64,000 nt of DNA from Blastococcus sp. TF02A-30 (GTDB lineage Bacteria > Actinomycetota > Actinomycetes > Mycobacteriales > Geodermatophilaceae). The notes under the pieces were generated by a model. That model worked only from the letters and a program-made list of their open reading frames with translations, did no database searches and was not told the DNA's origin. The position numbers and the translations under genes are program-made. Below are positions 28,637 to 36,940 of this stretch, one piece after another. How positions within the stretch are numbered: position 1 is the first letter of the stretch; the number at the start of each line of letters is the position of its first letter. The stretch lies in assembly GCF_003319185.1 (NCBI RefSeq), contig NZ_QOHJ01000009.1:62001-126000 (forward strand). Reading direction: 5' to 3'.

Positions 28637-29560
28637 ATGCCGCAGCTCCCCGGGACCGATCTGACCGTCAGCGACCTCTGCCTGGGCGGCAACGTCTTCG
28701 GCTGGACGGCGGACGAGGCGACGTCCTTCGCCGTGCTGGACCGCTACCTCGACGCCACCCCGAGCACCGTCGCGCCGTTCGTCGACACCGCCGAGATGTA
28801 CGGCGACGGCGTCTCCGAGCAGATCCTGGGCGCCTGGATGGCCGAGCGCGGGGTGCGCGACCGCGTCGTCGTCGCCACCAAGGCCTCACCGGGGCGCAAG
28901 GAGCACCCGCTGGCGGCCGGGGAGATCCGCGCGGCCGCCGAGCGCTCGCTGCGCAACCTGCGCACCGACCGGATCGACCTCTACTACGCGCACTACGACG
29001 ACGCGACGACGCCGCTGGAGGAGACCCTCACGGCGTTCGACGAGCTGGTGCAGGCGGGCAAGGTGCGCTACGCCGCGGCCTCGAACTACTCGGCGGCGCG
29101 GCTGGCCGAGGCCCGGGAGACCGCGGACCGGCTGGGCGTGCGCGGGTACGCGGCGCTGCAGACGCACTACAACCTGGTGGAGCGGCCGGGCTACGAGGAC
29201 GGGCTACGCGACGTCGTGGCCGCCCAGGGGATCGGCACGCTGCCCTACTTCGCGCTGGCCAAGGGTTTCCTCACCGGCAAGTACCGCGCGGGGGAGCAGG
29301 TCGACTCGCCACGGGCCCAGGGCGCGGGGGCCTACGTGGGGGAGCGCGGCGACCGGGTGCTCGCCGCGCTGGCCGACGTCGCGGCCGAACAGGGCGTGCC
29401 GGTGCCGGCGGTGGCGCTGCGCTGGCTGGCCGAGCAGCCGACGGTGGTCGCGCCCATCGCCTCCGGCCGCTCGGTGGAGCAGCTCGCCGACCTCTTGCCC
29501 ATGCAGGACCTCGTGCTCACCGACGAGCAGTTGCGTTCCCTGACGAAGGCCAGCAGCTAG
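28637..29560 (+). CDS. Aldo/keto reductase
   Basis: 307 residues, (beta/alpha)8 barrel. [17 protein letters not shown] at the N-terminus, then [16 protein letters not shown] with the catalytic Asp and Tyr, VVATKAS with the catalytic Lys, DLYYAHYDD with the His-equivalent region, and the NADPH-binding [15 protein letters not shown] near the end. It belongs to the AKR12/Tas-like group of bacterial NADPH-dependent carbonyl reductases. The substrate is unknown. It ends in a terminator shared with the DUF1059 pair. Confidence 0.9.
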   Translation: MPQLPGTDLTVSDLCLGGNVFGWTADEATSFAVLDRYLDATPSTVAPFVDTAEMYGDGVSEQILGAWMAERGVRDRVVVATKASPGRKEHPLAAGEIRAAAERSLRNLRTDRIDLYYAHYDDATTPLEETLTAFDELVQAGKVRYAAASNYSAARLAEARETADRLGVRGYAALQTHYNLVERPGYEDGLRDVVAAQGIGTLPYFALAKGFLTGKYRAGEQVDSPRAQGAGAYVGERGDRVLAALADVAAEQGVPVPAVALRWLAEQPTVVAPIASGRSVEQLADLLPMQDLVLTDEQLRSLTKASS

Positions 29561-29602
29561 CGGAGGACCCCCTGGCCCCGGAGCGGGCAGGGGGTCCCTC
29601 CG
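29561..29602. terminator. Hairpin terminator after the aldo/keto reductase gene
   Basis: Arms CGGAGGACCCCCTG (29561-29574) and CAGGGGGTCCCTCCG (29588-29602) pair with a single one-base bulge. It directly follows the aldo/keto reductase stop and precedes the convergent DUF1059 stop. Confidence 0.75.
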
Positions 29603-29776
29603 TCAGACGGTCCGGATCGCCGGGAGGACGAGCGGGTCCGAGTCGGTGCCCGGCTCGGGCATCCCGTGCGCCTCGACGGCGTGGCGCCGCGTCTGCGCAA
29701 GGATCCCCGCGTCGTCCGGGGCGGTGAACGTGGACTCGCAGCCGGGGATGATGTCGCCGCAGGCGAAGTGCTTCAC
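29603..29776 (-). CDS. DUF1059 domain small protein (second of a tandem pair)
   Basis: 57 residues, starting with GTG 29776 behind GAGGAG at 6-base spacing. It reads VKHFACGDIIPGCESTFTAPDDAGILAQTRRHAVEAHGM and ends DPLVLPAIRTV. The two cysteines in FACGDIIPGC and the HA..HG histidines are the DUF1059 signature, arranged as if to bind a metal, although no function is established. It lies 14 bases after its paralogue and both end in TV. Confidence 0.85.
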   Translation of the reverse strand: MKHFACGDIIPGCESTFTAPDDAGILAQTRRHAVEAHGMPEPGTDSDPLVLPAIRTV

Positions 29777-29790
29777 GTCGGCTCCTCGGC

Positions 29791-29970
29791 TCAGACCGTG
29801 ACCATGGCCGCGCGGAAGCGGTCCATGAGCTCGGGGGTGATCTGGTCGGCGGTGATCCCGTGCTCGCTGGCCGCGTGCGGGGCGGCCTGGGCGAAGATGC
29901 CGTCCTCGTCGGCGGCGGAGAACACGGCGTCGCAGCCGGGGATGATGTCGCCGCAGGCGAAGCGCTTCAT
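29791..29970 (-). CDS. DUF1059 domain small protein (first of a tandem pair)
   Basis: 59 residues, ATG 29970 behind AAGGAG. It reads MKRFACGDIIPGCDAVFSA and continues with HAASEHGITADQITPELMDRF. The Cys-x6-Cys and HAxxxHG pattern is shared with its neighbour, from which it differs mainly in the C-terminal third: this copy keeps the helix PELMDRFRAAM that is usual in the family, the other replaces it. A tandem duplication followed by divergence is likely. Function unknown. Confidence 0.87.
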   Translation of the reverse strand: MKRFACGDIIPGCDAVFSAADEDGIFAQAAPHAASEHGITADQITPELMDRFRAAMVTV

Positions 29971-30034
29971 GGGGACTCCTTGTCGGTGGTGCGGACGTGC
30001 GACCGGCCTGCCGGGCGGCGGCCGGGGGTCGGGG

Positions 30035-31138
30035 TCAGCGGCTCGGGCGAGCCGTGGCGAGGTCCTCGATGCGGAGCAGCCCGAGGACGTGACCGGTGGG
30101 GTCGGTGCAGACCACGGGCTCGAAGCGGTGCGGCGGAGGCCGGGTGAGCGCCCGCTGCAGCGTCTCCTGGACGTCGGTGGAGGGGTGCACCCGCAGCGAG
30201 ACCGGCGCCGTGTAGGCCTCCCCGGTGCGCGGGTCGGCCAGCAGCAGGGCCGACGGCTCGCCGTGCGGACCGACCAGGACGGCGGGGGTGACGCCGGCGC
30301 CGGCGCCGTCGAGCTCGTCGGCGGAGACCTGGTGCACCGGGCGGACCAGGCTGGCCACGCTCTCGGTGAGGCGGGCCCGCGCCACCTGCGCGCGCACCAG
30401 GTCGACCACCTCGGGCGCGAGCGGGGCGAACGCGGGGGCGGGGCGGCCCAGGAGCCAGCCCTGGACCAGGGGGACGCCGAGCCGGGCGAAGGCGGCCAGC
30501 TCGGCGGGGGTCTCGACGCCCTCGGCGAGGAGCCAGGCGTCGATCCGGCCGGCGAACTCGCCGACCATCTCGGCCAGGGCCATGCGCACGGGGTCGGCGT
30601 CGACGTCGGCGACCAGCGCGCGGTCGAGCTTCACCATCTGCGGGCGGACGACGGCCATCTGCTGGAGCCCGGAGTAGCCGCTCCCGGCGTCGTCCAGCGC
30701 GATGAGGGCGCCGCGCTCGCGCAGCCGGTCGGTCTGCCGGCGCAGGGTCGCCAGGTCGTCGACCGGCGTGTGCTCGGTGAGCTCGACGACGACGCGGTGC
30801 AGATCGGGCCGCACCGCGAGGGCCTCCTGCACCGGCGGCGTGCCGAGCAGGTGCGGGCTCACGTTCACGGTCAGGAAGGTGTTGGCCGGCAGCTGCGGCA
30901 CGTACGCCAGGGCCTTGTGGATGGCCAGCGCCTCGAGCTCGGCGGCGATCCCGCTCTGCGCGGCGGCGGCGAACCAGACGTCCGGTCCGGCAGCCCCCGG
31001 GAAGCGGGCCAGGGCCTCGTAGCCCACCACGCTGGCCGCGGCCAGGTCGACGATCGGCTGGAACACCAGCGTCAGGTCGTCGGGGTCGGCGAGCAGCGGA
31101 CGGCAGTCCGGCAGGCCGGCCGTGCGTGTGCCGAACAT
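30035..31138 (-). CDS. c-di-GMP phosphodiesterase (EAL domain) with C-terminal CBS-like region
   Basis: 367 residues, soluble. The EAL domain covers about 15-240 with all catalytic positions: EAL itself (41-43), TVNVSP (Asn), VELTEH (118-123), ALDDAGSGYSG (DD 149-150), VKLDR (Lys170), AEGVET (205-210) and a downstream VQGWLLGRP with the Gln. It should linearise c-di-GMP to pGpG. Residues about 250-360 look like a CBS pair (HVLGLLRIEDLATA at the end), which could bind nucleotides and set activity. It diverges from the PP2C phosphatase gene; ATG 31138. Confidence 0.9.
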   Translation of the reverse strand: MFGTRTAGLPDCRPLLADPDDLTLVFQPIVDLAAASVVGYEALARFPGAAGPDVWFAAAAQSGIAAELEALAIHKALAYVPQLPANTFLTVNVSPHLLGTPPVQEALAVRPDLHRVVVELTEHTPVDDLATLRRQTDRLRERGALIALDDAGSGYSGLQQMAVVRPQMVKLDRALVADVDADPVRMALAEMVGEFAGRIDAWLLAEGVETPAELAAFARLGVPLVQGWLLGRPAPAFAPLAPEVVDLVRAQVARARLTESVASLVRPVHQVSADELDGAGAGVTPAVLVGPHGEPSALLLADPRTGEAYTAPVSLRVHPSTDVQETLQRALTRPPPHRFEPVVCTDPTGHVLGLLRIEDLATARPSR

Positions 31139-31303
31139 GCCCTCCTCATCGGTCGCGGGGCGCCGCTGCTTGAACCGGGGTGGCGGCGGTCACCCGGGGG
31201 AGGGAGCAACCCGTCGTTCCACCGCAGGGGCCGCGCGCCGTGACAGCATGGGCGGGCAGCGCTCCGACCGGTCCGCTGCCCATGGCGGGCGGAGGGGGAG
31301 CGC

Positions 31304-34051
31304 ATGCCGTCGTCGTCCGCTCCCGAGCAGGACACCGCCCGGCCGGCCGCGGCCGGCGACGTGCTGGCCGACCCGATGCGGGTCGCGACGGCCCGCCGGC
31401 TGCTCTCCGAGGTGTCCGGCCACGCCGCCTACGACCGCCTCTCCGGGCTGGCGGCGCGCCTGGTGGGTGCGGGGCACGCCAAGATCACCCTCTTCACCGA
31501 CGAGGACGTCGTCGTCGGTGGCCACGGGCTGCCCCCGGGCGTGGTCGGCGGCCCGGCGCTGCTGACCGGCGCCCTCTCCGCGATGGTGGTGAGCAGCGGC
31601 GCGCCCCTGGCCGTCGCCGACGCCCGCGCCGACGAGCGGGTTGGCGGCCTGCCCGCCGTCACGTCGGGGCAGGTCGGTTCCTACCTCGGGTCGCCGCTGA
31701 TCACCGCGTCGGGGCACGTCGTCGGGGTGCTGGCGCTGTACGACGCCCACCCGCGGGCGTGGACCGACGACGAGGCCGAGCTGCTGCGGCAGCTGGCGGC
31801 CCCGGTCGTGGCCGAGCTGGAGCTGGCGGCCGCGAACGCCGACGTGACGTGGTCGGAGCGGCGGCTCGGCGTCGCCTTGGAGGCCAGCTCGGTGGGCATC
31901 TGGGAGGTGGACCTGCGGCGCGGCTTCATCGACTGGGACGAGCGCAGCGCGGCCATCTTCGGGTTCGACCGGGCCACCCGCGTGCCGATGGACCGGTTGT
32001 TCGCCGAGCACGTGCACCCCGACGACCAGGCAGCCGCCCAGCGGATCATGGAGCAGGCGATCGAGGCGCGGGCCGAGTACTCGCTCGAGATCCGCGTCGT
32101 CCGCCGCGACGGCCCGACCCGCTGGATCGTCTGCCGCGGGCGGGTGCTGACCGATCCCGCGGGGGAACCGGAACGGATCCTCGGCACCGTCCTCGACGTG
32201 ACCGACGCGCGGAGCGAGGCCGACACCCGGCTGGCCGCGGTCCAGCGGGCCGCGGCGATCGCGGAGGTGGCCGCGCAGGTCGCCGGCGCCACCGCGATCA
32301 GCGAGCTGGCCGACATCACGCTGCGCGGCGCCGAGGTGCTCGGCGCCGAATCGGGCGGGATCGCGGTCCTCGACCCGGACGGCACCGGAGCGCGGCTCTA
32401 CCTGGGTGGCCGGCTGATCGACGCGGTCCGCGCCGGGACCCAGGAGGAGCTGACCGGCACCGGGCTGCCCCTGGAGCTCGACGACGAGCTGCCCACCCAG
32501 TACACCGCCCGGACCGGGGAGCGGGTGCTGCTGCCCAGCGCCGCGGAGGGCGCGGCCCGCTTCCCCGCCATGGCGCAGGTGACCGAGGTGCTCCACGTGC
32601 ACGCGCTGGCCTCGCTGCCGCTCGTGGTCGAGGGCCGGTTGCTGGGCAGCTTCGCCGTCTACTGGACCACCGACCACGCGTTCGACGACGAGGACCTGCG
32701 CCTGCTCGACGGCCTCGCCGCGCAGATCGCGCTGAGCGTCTCCCGGTTGCAGGCCGACGCGGCGCGCGCGACCGCCGTCACGGCGATGACCGAGGCCAAC
32801 CAGCGCCTGGCGCTGCTGGCCGAGGCGGGCCGGGTGCTGTCCAGCACGCTGGACATCGACGAGCAGCTGCAGCGGCTGGCCCGCCTGGTCGTCCCGCGGC
32901 TCGGCGACTGGTGCTGGATCGTCACCACCGACGACCACGGCCGCCTGCAGGAGTCGGCCAGCTCGCACCGCGACCCCGCCCGCCGCGACGAGGTGGCCGC
33001 CTACGTCCGCCGGATGCTGCACGCGGTGACCGACGACGGCGCACCGCGGCTGGTCTACCGGACGGGGCAGCCGCTCGTGATCCCCGAGCTCAGCCCCGAG
33101 CGCATGGCGATGTCGCTGGCCGACGAGGACGCGCGCGCCGCGCTGCTCGCCCTGGCCCCCGCTGCGGCGGCCGCGGTGCCGCTGACCTCCCGGGGGCAGA
33201 CGGTCGGCGTCCTCTGCCTGCTGAACGAGGCCGTGCGCGGCGCGCACTCGGCGGCCGACGTCGACACGGCCGTCGAGATCGGCCGCCGGGCCGGGATGGC
33301 GCTGCACCACTCGCGGCTCTACGGCCAGCAGCGGGAGCTCGCGGACGCCCTGCAGCGCAGCATGCTGACCGAGCCACCGGACAGCGAGCACGGCCGGATC
33401 GTGGTGCGGTACGTGCCGGCCGCCGAGGGCGCGGAGATCGGCGGGGACTGGTACGACGCCTTCCTGCAGGCCGGCGGTGCCACGGTGCTGGCGATCGGCG
33501 ACGTCGTCGGGCACGACACCCGGGCCGCGGCGGCCATGGGTCAGGTGCGCGGGCTGCTGCGCGGGATCAGCTACTCCGGCGGCGGCACGCCCGCCGAGGT
33601 GCTCGGCGAGGTGGACCGGGCGCTGAGCGGGCTGTCGCTGCGCACGATGGCGACCGCGCTGGTGGCGCGGCTGGAGCCCCAGGGGGACGGCGAGCCGCTG
33701 CTGCTGCGCTGGGCCAGCGCCGGGCACCCGCCGCCAGTGCTGGTCGACGCCGACGGCTCGGTGCGGCTGCTCGGTGGGGAGACGGCCGACCTGCTGCTCG
33801 GCGTCGCCCCCGGCTGCCACCGGCAGGACCACACCGTGCCGCTCGCCCCGGGCTCGACCGTGCTGCTCTACACCGACGGGCTGGTCGAGCGGCGGGACCG
33901 CGACATCGACGCCGGCACCGACCAGCTCCTTGCCGTGCTCCGCGCCTGCGCGGACCTGCCGCTGGACGAGCTCTGCGACCAGGTGCTGGAGCACATGTTC
34001 CTGCCCGACGCCGAGGACGACGTCGCCGTCCTCGCCCTCCGGCTGAACTGA
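31304..34051 (+). CDS. Multi-sensor PP2C/SpoIIE-type serine phosphatase (GAF-PAS-GAF-GAF-PP2C)
   Basis: 915 residues. Domains in order: GAF (about 27-170, ending GVLALYDAHPRAWTDDEAELLRQLA), PAS with PAC (about 185-300, ERRLGVALEASSVGIWEVDLRRG to ILGTVLDVTD), GAF (about 310-480), GAF (about 505-670) and a SpoIIE/RsbU-type PP2C domain (about 690-914) with GGDWYD, IGDVVGHD, LYTDGLVERR and EDDVAVLALRL, the metal-binding Asp residues. Such proteins dephosphorylate anti-anti-sigma factors in partner-switching pathways controlling stress sigma factors. No sigma, anti-sigma or STAS gene is in the window, so the partner is encoded elsewhere. Confidence 0.92.
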   Translation: MPSSSAPEQDTARPAAAGDVLADPMRVATARRLLSEVSGHAAYDRLSGLAARLVGAGHAKITLFTDEDVVVGGHGLPPGVVGGPALLTGALSAMVVSSGAPLAVADARADERVGGLPAVTSGQVGSYLGSPLITASGHVVGVLALYDAHPRAWTDDEAELLRQLAAPVVAELELAAANADVTWSERRLGVALEASSVGIWEVDLRRGFIDWDERSAAIFGFDRATRVPMDRLFAEHVHPDDQAAAQRIMEQAIEARAEYSLEIRVVRRDGPTRWIVCRGRVLTDPAGEPERILGTVLDVTDARSEADTRLAAVQRAAAIAEVAAQVAGATAISELADITLRGAEVLGAESGGIAVLDPDGTGARLYLGGRLIDAVRAGTQEELTGTGLPLELDDELPTQYTARTGERVLLPSAAEGAARFPAMAQVTEVLHVHALASLPLVVEGRLLGSFAVYWTTDHAFDDEDLRLLDGLAAQIALSVSRLQADAARATAVTAMTEANQRLALLAEAGRVLSSTLDIDEQLQRLARLVVPRLGDWCWIVTTDDHGRLQESASSHRDPARRDEVAAYVRRMLHAVTDDGAPRLVYRTGQPLVIPELSPERMAMSLADEDARAALLALAPAAAAAVPLTSRGQTVGVLCLLNEAVRGAHSAADVDTAVEIGRRAGMALHHSRLYGQQRELADALQRSMLTEPPDSEHGRIVVRYVPAAEGAEIGGDWYDAFLQAGGATVLAIGDVVGHDTRAAAAMGQVRGLLRGISYSGGGTPAEVLGEVDRALSGLSLRTMATALVARLEPQGDGEPLLLRWASAGHPPPVLVDADGSVRLLGGETADLLLGVAPGCHRQDHTVPLAPGSTVLLYTDGLVERRDRDIDAGTDQLLAVLRACADLPLDELCDQVLEHMFLPDAEDDVAVLALRLN

Positions 34052-34065
34052 CCCGACACCTGCGT

Positions 34066-34122
34066 GATCATCGTCGGACGGCCGGCCCCGGCGGCGTGCC
34101 GGGCAGCCACCCGACGATGATC
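34066..34122. repeat. GATCATCG inverted repeat, copy B
   Basis: Perfect 12-base arms GATCATCGTCGG (34066-34077) and CCGACGATGATC (34111-34122) around a nested GC-rich stem, between the convergent PP2C and acyl-CoA oxidase-like stop codons. Related to the elements at 8313 and 47502. Confidence 0.8.
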
Positions 34123-34127
34123 GACCG

Positions 34128-36167
34128 CTACTGACCCGGGGGGACGTCCAGGTCCGTCGCCGTCCCCTCGGGGGTCTGCTCCCGCAGCTCGGCGTCGCGG
34201 GCGGCCATCGTCTCCTGGCGGTCGGGCTCCTCGCGCAGGATCGCGGCGGCCTTCCACGCGTCCGGGATGGCGAAGGCCTCGACCAGCGTGCAGATGTGCG
34301 GCCGCAGCTCCCGGAGCAGGCTGTTCACCGTGCCGGTGAGCGTCTTGCCGCGCGCGGGCGTGAGCTGGCCGTGCTCCATGAACCAGGCGCGGTCGGCCTC
34401 GAGCGTGGAGAGCGCGTACAGGTCGCACACCGTGTCGAGCAGCGCCTTCGTGTCCGGGTCGGGGGCCCGGTCGACGCCGGCGACGAACGCCTCGAGCACG
34501 ATCCGCTCGATGTGCGCCCGGGCCGCGGCCAGCACGTGGTCCTGGACGTCGTTGAACATGTCGAACGGGGCCATGCCCTCGGTGGTCGAGTTCTTGCGCA
34601 GCCGCCGCATCGCGCCCTCGAGCGTGTGCTTCTCGCGGAACTCGAACATCTTCAGCTGCCAGCCGCGGTCGAGCAGCGGCACCTCGTCGTCGCGACCGGG
34701 GACGGCGTCGACGAGCCGGGCGATCAGCCCGCGGGCCGCCGTCCGCTCCAGCACGGTCTCGCGGACCATGTCGGCGATGAAGCCGACCTTCCCCCAGCCC
34801 TCCAGCGAGCCGAAGGTGTCGCGGTAGCCGGTGAGCAGGCCCTTGGCCACCAGCTGCAGCAGGACGGTGTTGTCGCCCTCGAAGGTGGTGAAGACGTCGG
34901 TGTCGGCCTTGAGGTGCGGGAGCCGGTTCTCCTGCAGGTAGCCGGCACCGCCGCACGCCTCGCGGCACATCTGGATGGTGGCGGTGGCGTGCGCGGTCTG
35001 CGCCACCTTCAGCCCGGCGGCCCGCGACTCGAGCTCGCGCTGGGCCGCCTCGTCGATCTCCTGGCCGTGCACGTGCACCGCCGTCTGCACGTCGTGCATG
35101 GTCTCGACCAGCTCGCCCTGGGCGAAGTGCAGCGCGTAGGTGCGGGCCAGCGCCGGCAGCAGCTTGCGCTGGTGCACCAGGTAGTCGTTGATGACGATCT
35201 CGCGGTCCTCGCCGGGGGCGGCGAACTGCCGGCGCACCTGGCCGTAGTTGACCGCGATGTCCAGCGCCAGCTTGGTGGCCGACGACGCCGAGCCGCCGAC
35301 GCTGACCCGGCCGCGGACCAGGGTGCCCAGCATGGTGAAGAAGCGGCGGGTCTCGTTCTCGATGCCGGAGGTGTAGCTGCCGTCCTCGGCGACCTGCCCG
35401 TAGCGGTCCAGCAGCATGTCGCGCGGGACGCTGACGTGGTCGAAGGTCAGCCGGCCGTTGTCGACGCCGAGCAGGCCGGCCTTCGGGCCGTCGTCCTCGA
35501 TCGTGACGCCGGGCAGCGGGTTGCCCTGCTCGTCGCGGATCGGCACCAGCCAGGCGTGCACGCCGTGGTTCTGCCCCTGGGTGACCAGCTGGGCGAACAC
35601 CACGGCCATGCGGCCGTCCTTGGCGGCGTTGCCGATGTAGTCCTTGCGGGCGGCCTGGTGCGGGGTGTGCAGGTCGAAGCACTGCGTCGCGGGGTCGTAG
35701 GTGCAGGTGGTGCGCAGCTGCTGGACGTCGGACCCGTGGCCGGTCTCGGTCATCGCGAAGCAGCCGGGCAGGTCGAAGCTCATGACGTCGCGCAGGTACC
35801 GCTCGTGGTGCCGGCGGGTGCCCAGCAGCTCCAGCGCGCCCCCGAACAGACCCCACTGGACGCCGGCCTTCACCATGAGCGACAGGTCGGCGAAGGCGAG
35901 CATCTCGATGGAGGTGACCGACGCGCCGGAGTCCGCCTCGCCCCCGTACTCCTCGGGGAAGCCGAAGCCCACCCGGCCGGAGGCGGCCAGCTTCGCCGCG
36001 GCGCGGGTGACCCGCTCGCGCGCCTCGGCCATCGACTCCCCGTAGACGGGCAGGAAGTCGGCGTCGCCGAGGTTCTCGCGGGCGTCGCGGCGGATGTGCG
36101 CCCAGCGGCCGTCGAGGACGTCGCGGATCCGGTCGGGGTCGACCGTCGGGGGCAGGCTGGTGGTCAC
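34128..36167 (-). CDS. Acyl-CoA dehydrogenase/oxidase (ACOX-like, long form)
   Basis: 679 residues from GTG 36167, which overlaps the tetR stop (GTGA) and has GAGGAGG upstream. Longer than a standard acyl-CoA dehydrogenase (about 380-400), it has the acyl-CoA oxidase layout: FGFPEEYGGEADSGASVTSIEM, CFAMTETGHGSDVQQLRTTCTYD (flavin contacts), YGQVRRQFAAPGE, and MCREACGGAGYLQENRLPHLKADTDVFTTFEGDNTVLLQLVAKGLL, whose FEGDN glutamate is the catalytic base, plus an extra C-terminal helical domain of about 200 residues. It should make trans-2-enoyl-CoA; whether oxygen or ETF takes the electrons is open. It is in one operon with tetR. Confidence 0.88.
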   Translation of the reverse strand: MTTSLPPTVDPDRIRDVLDGRWAHIRRDARENLGDADFLPVYGESMAEARERVTRAAAKLAASGRVGFGFPEEYGGEADSGASVTSIEMLAFADLSLMVKAGVQWGLFGGALELLGTRRHHERYLRDVMSFDLPGCFAMTETGHGSDVQQLRTTCTYDPATQCFDLHTPHQAARKDYIGNAAKDGRMAVVFAQLVTQGQNHGVHAWLVPIRDEQGNPLPGVTIEDDGPKAGLLGVDNGRLTFDHVSVPRDMLLDRYGQVAEDGSYTSGIENETRRFFTMLGTLVRGRVSVGGSASSATKLALDIAVNYGQVRRQFAAPGEDREIVINDYLVHQRKLLPALARTYALHFAQGELVETMHDVQTAVHVHGQEIDEAAQRELESRAAGLKVAQTAHATATIQMCREACGGAGYLQENRLPHLKADTDVFTTFEGDNTVLLQLVAKGLLTGYRDTFGSLEGWGKVGFIADMVRETVLERTAARGLIARLVDAVPGRDDEVPLLDRGWQLKMFEFREKHTLEGAMRRLRKNSTTEGMAPFDMFNDVQDHVLAAARAHIERIVLEAFVAGVDRAPDPDTKALLDTVCDLYALSTLEADRAWFMEHGQLTPARGKTLTGTVNSLLRELRPHICTLVEAFAIPDAWKAAAILREEPDRQETMAARDAELREQTPEGTATDLDVPPGQ

Positions 36168-36880
36168 AGGTCCTCCTCGGTGCGAGCTTCGGTGGGGCGA
36201 ACATCGGTGGTCACGACGCCGGACAGCCCGGTCCAGGCGAGGTCGGTGAGGTGGGCGGCGAGCTCGGAGCGGAGCATGGGGCGCTCCGCGCGCAGCCACC
36301 AGTCGGCGGCCGCGCGCACCATGCCGATGACACCGTGCCCCCAGGGCTGGGCGGCGGCGGGATCGCGGCCGGCGGCCGCCAGCGCCTCGGCCATGAGGGC
36401 AGCGGCCCGGTCGCCGACAAGCTCGGAGAGGCCGGCGATCGGGTCGGCGTCCGCCGGCCGGTCGGCGGGGACGGCGGAGACGACGAACCGGTAGAGCGCG
36501 GGGTCGGCCTCGATGAAGGCGAGGTAGGCCTCGATCGCGGCGGCGGTCATCGCCCGGGGGTGCTGGCTGCTGGCCATCGCCTCGCGCAGCTGGGTGAGCA
36601 GCTGCTCGGCCACCCGGCCGCAGACGGCGAGGTGCAGGTCGGAGCGGTCGGCGAAGTGGCGGTAGACCACCGTCTTGCTGGTCCGGGCCTCGGCGGCGAT
36701 GTCGTCCATGCCGACCCCGGTGCCGTGCTTGCCGACGGCGGCCATGGCGGCGTCGACCAGCTGCCGACGTCGCTCCTTCCGGTGGTCGTCCCACCTCGAG
36801 TCGCGGCGATCACGTGTGGGCGCGATCTTGTCGGGCAATGCACCGCCCTGCGACGAGCGTCTCACCACCTCGGCTTTCAT
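36164..36880 (-). CDS. TetR family transcriptional regulator
   Basis: 238 residues from ATG 36880. After a basic 35-residue N-terminal extension comes the HTH: RRRQLVDAAMAAVGKHGTGVGMDDIAAEARTSKTVVYRHFADRSDLHLAVC. The ligand-binding helices follow (AYLAFIEADPALYRFVVSAVP). It is co-transcribed with the ACOX-like gene and divergent from the fadA-fabG-maoC-fadE operon, with a palindrome between, so it probably represses both directions and is released by an acyl-CoA. That is inference from layout. Confidence 0.9.
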   Translation of the reverse strand: MKAEVVRRSSQGGALPDKIAPTRDRRDSRWDDHRKERRRQLVDAAMAAVGKHGTGVGMDDIAAEARTSKTVVYRHFADRSDLHLAVCGRVAEQLLTQLREAMASSQHPRAMTAAAIEAYLAFIEADPALYRFVVSAVPADRPADADPIAGLSELVGDRAAALMAEALAAAGRDPAAAQPWGHGVIGMVRAAADWWLRAERPMLRSELAAHLTDLAWTGLSGVVTTDVRPTEARTEEDL

Positions 36881-36893
36881 GTGAACGACGGTA

Positions 36894-36913
36894 CCGCGTA
36901 CTCTGAGTACCGG
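36894..36913. promoter_or_regulatory. Probable TetR operator
   Basis: GTACTC-T-GAGTAC (36898-36910) is a perfect inverted repeat, extended outward by CCG at 36894-36896 and CGG at 36911-36913. It sits in the 60-base gap between the divergent tetR and thiolase starts. Confidence 0.6.
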
Positions 36914-36940
36914 CCACTCCACCCGACCCCGGAGGTCCCG

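Noticed and set aside
34128..36794. A single 888-codon TetR/acyl-CoA oxidase fusion
   Set aside because: The upstream 209 codons are out of frame with the TetR protein and carry no domain; GTG 36167 has a good Shine-Dalgarno and overlaps the tetR stop.
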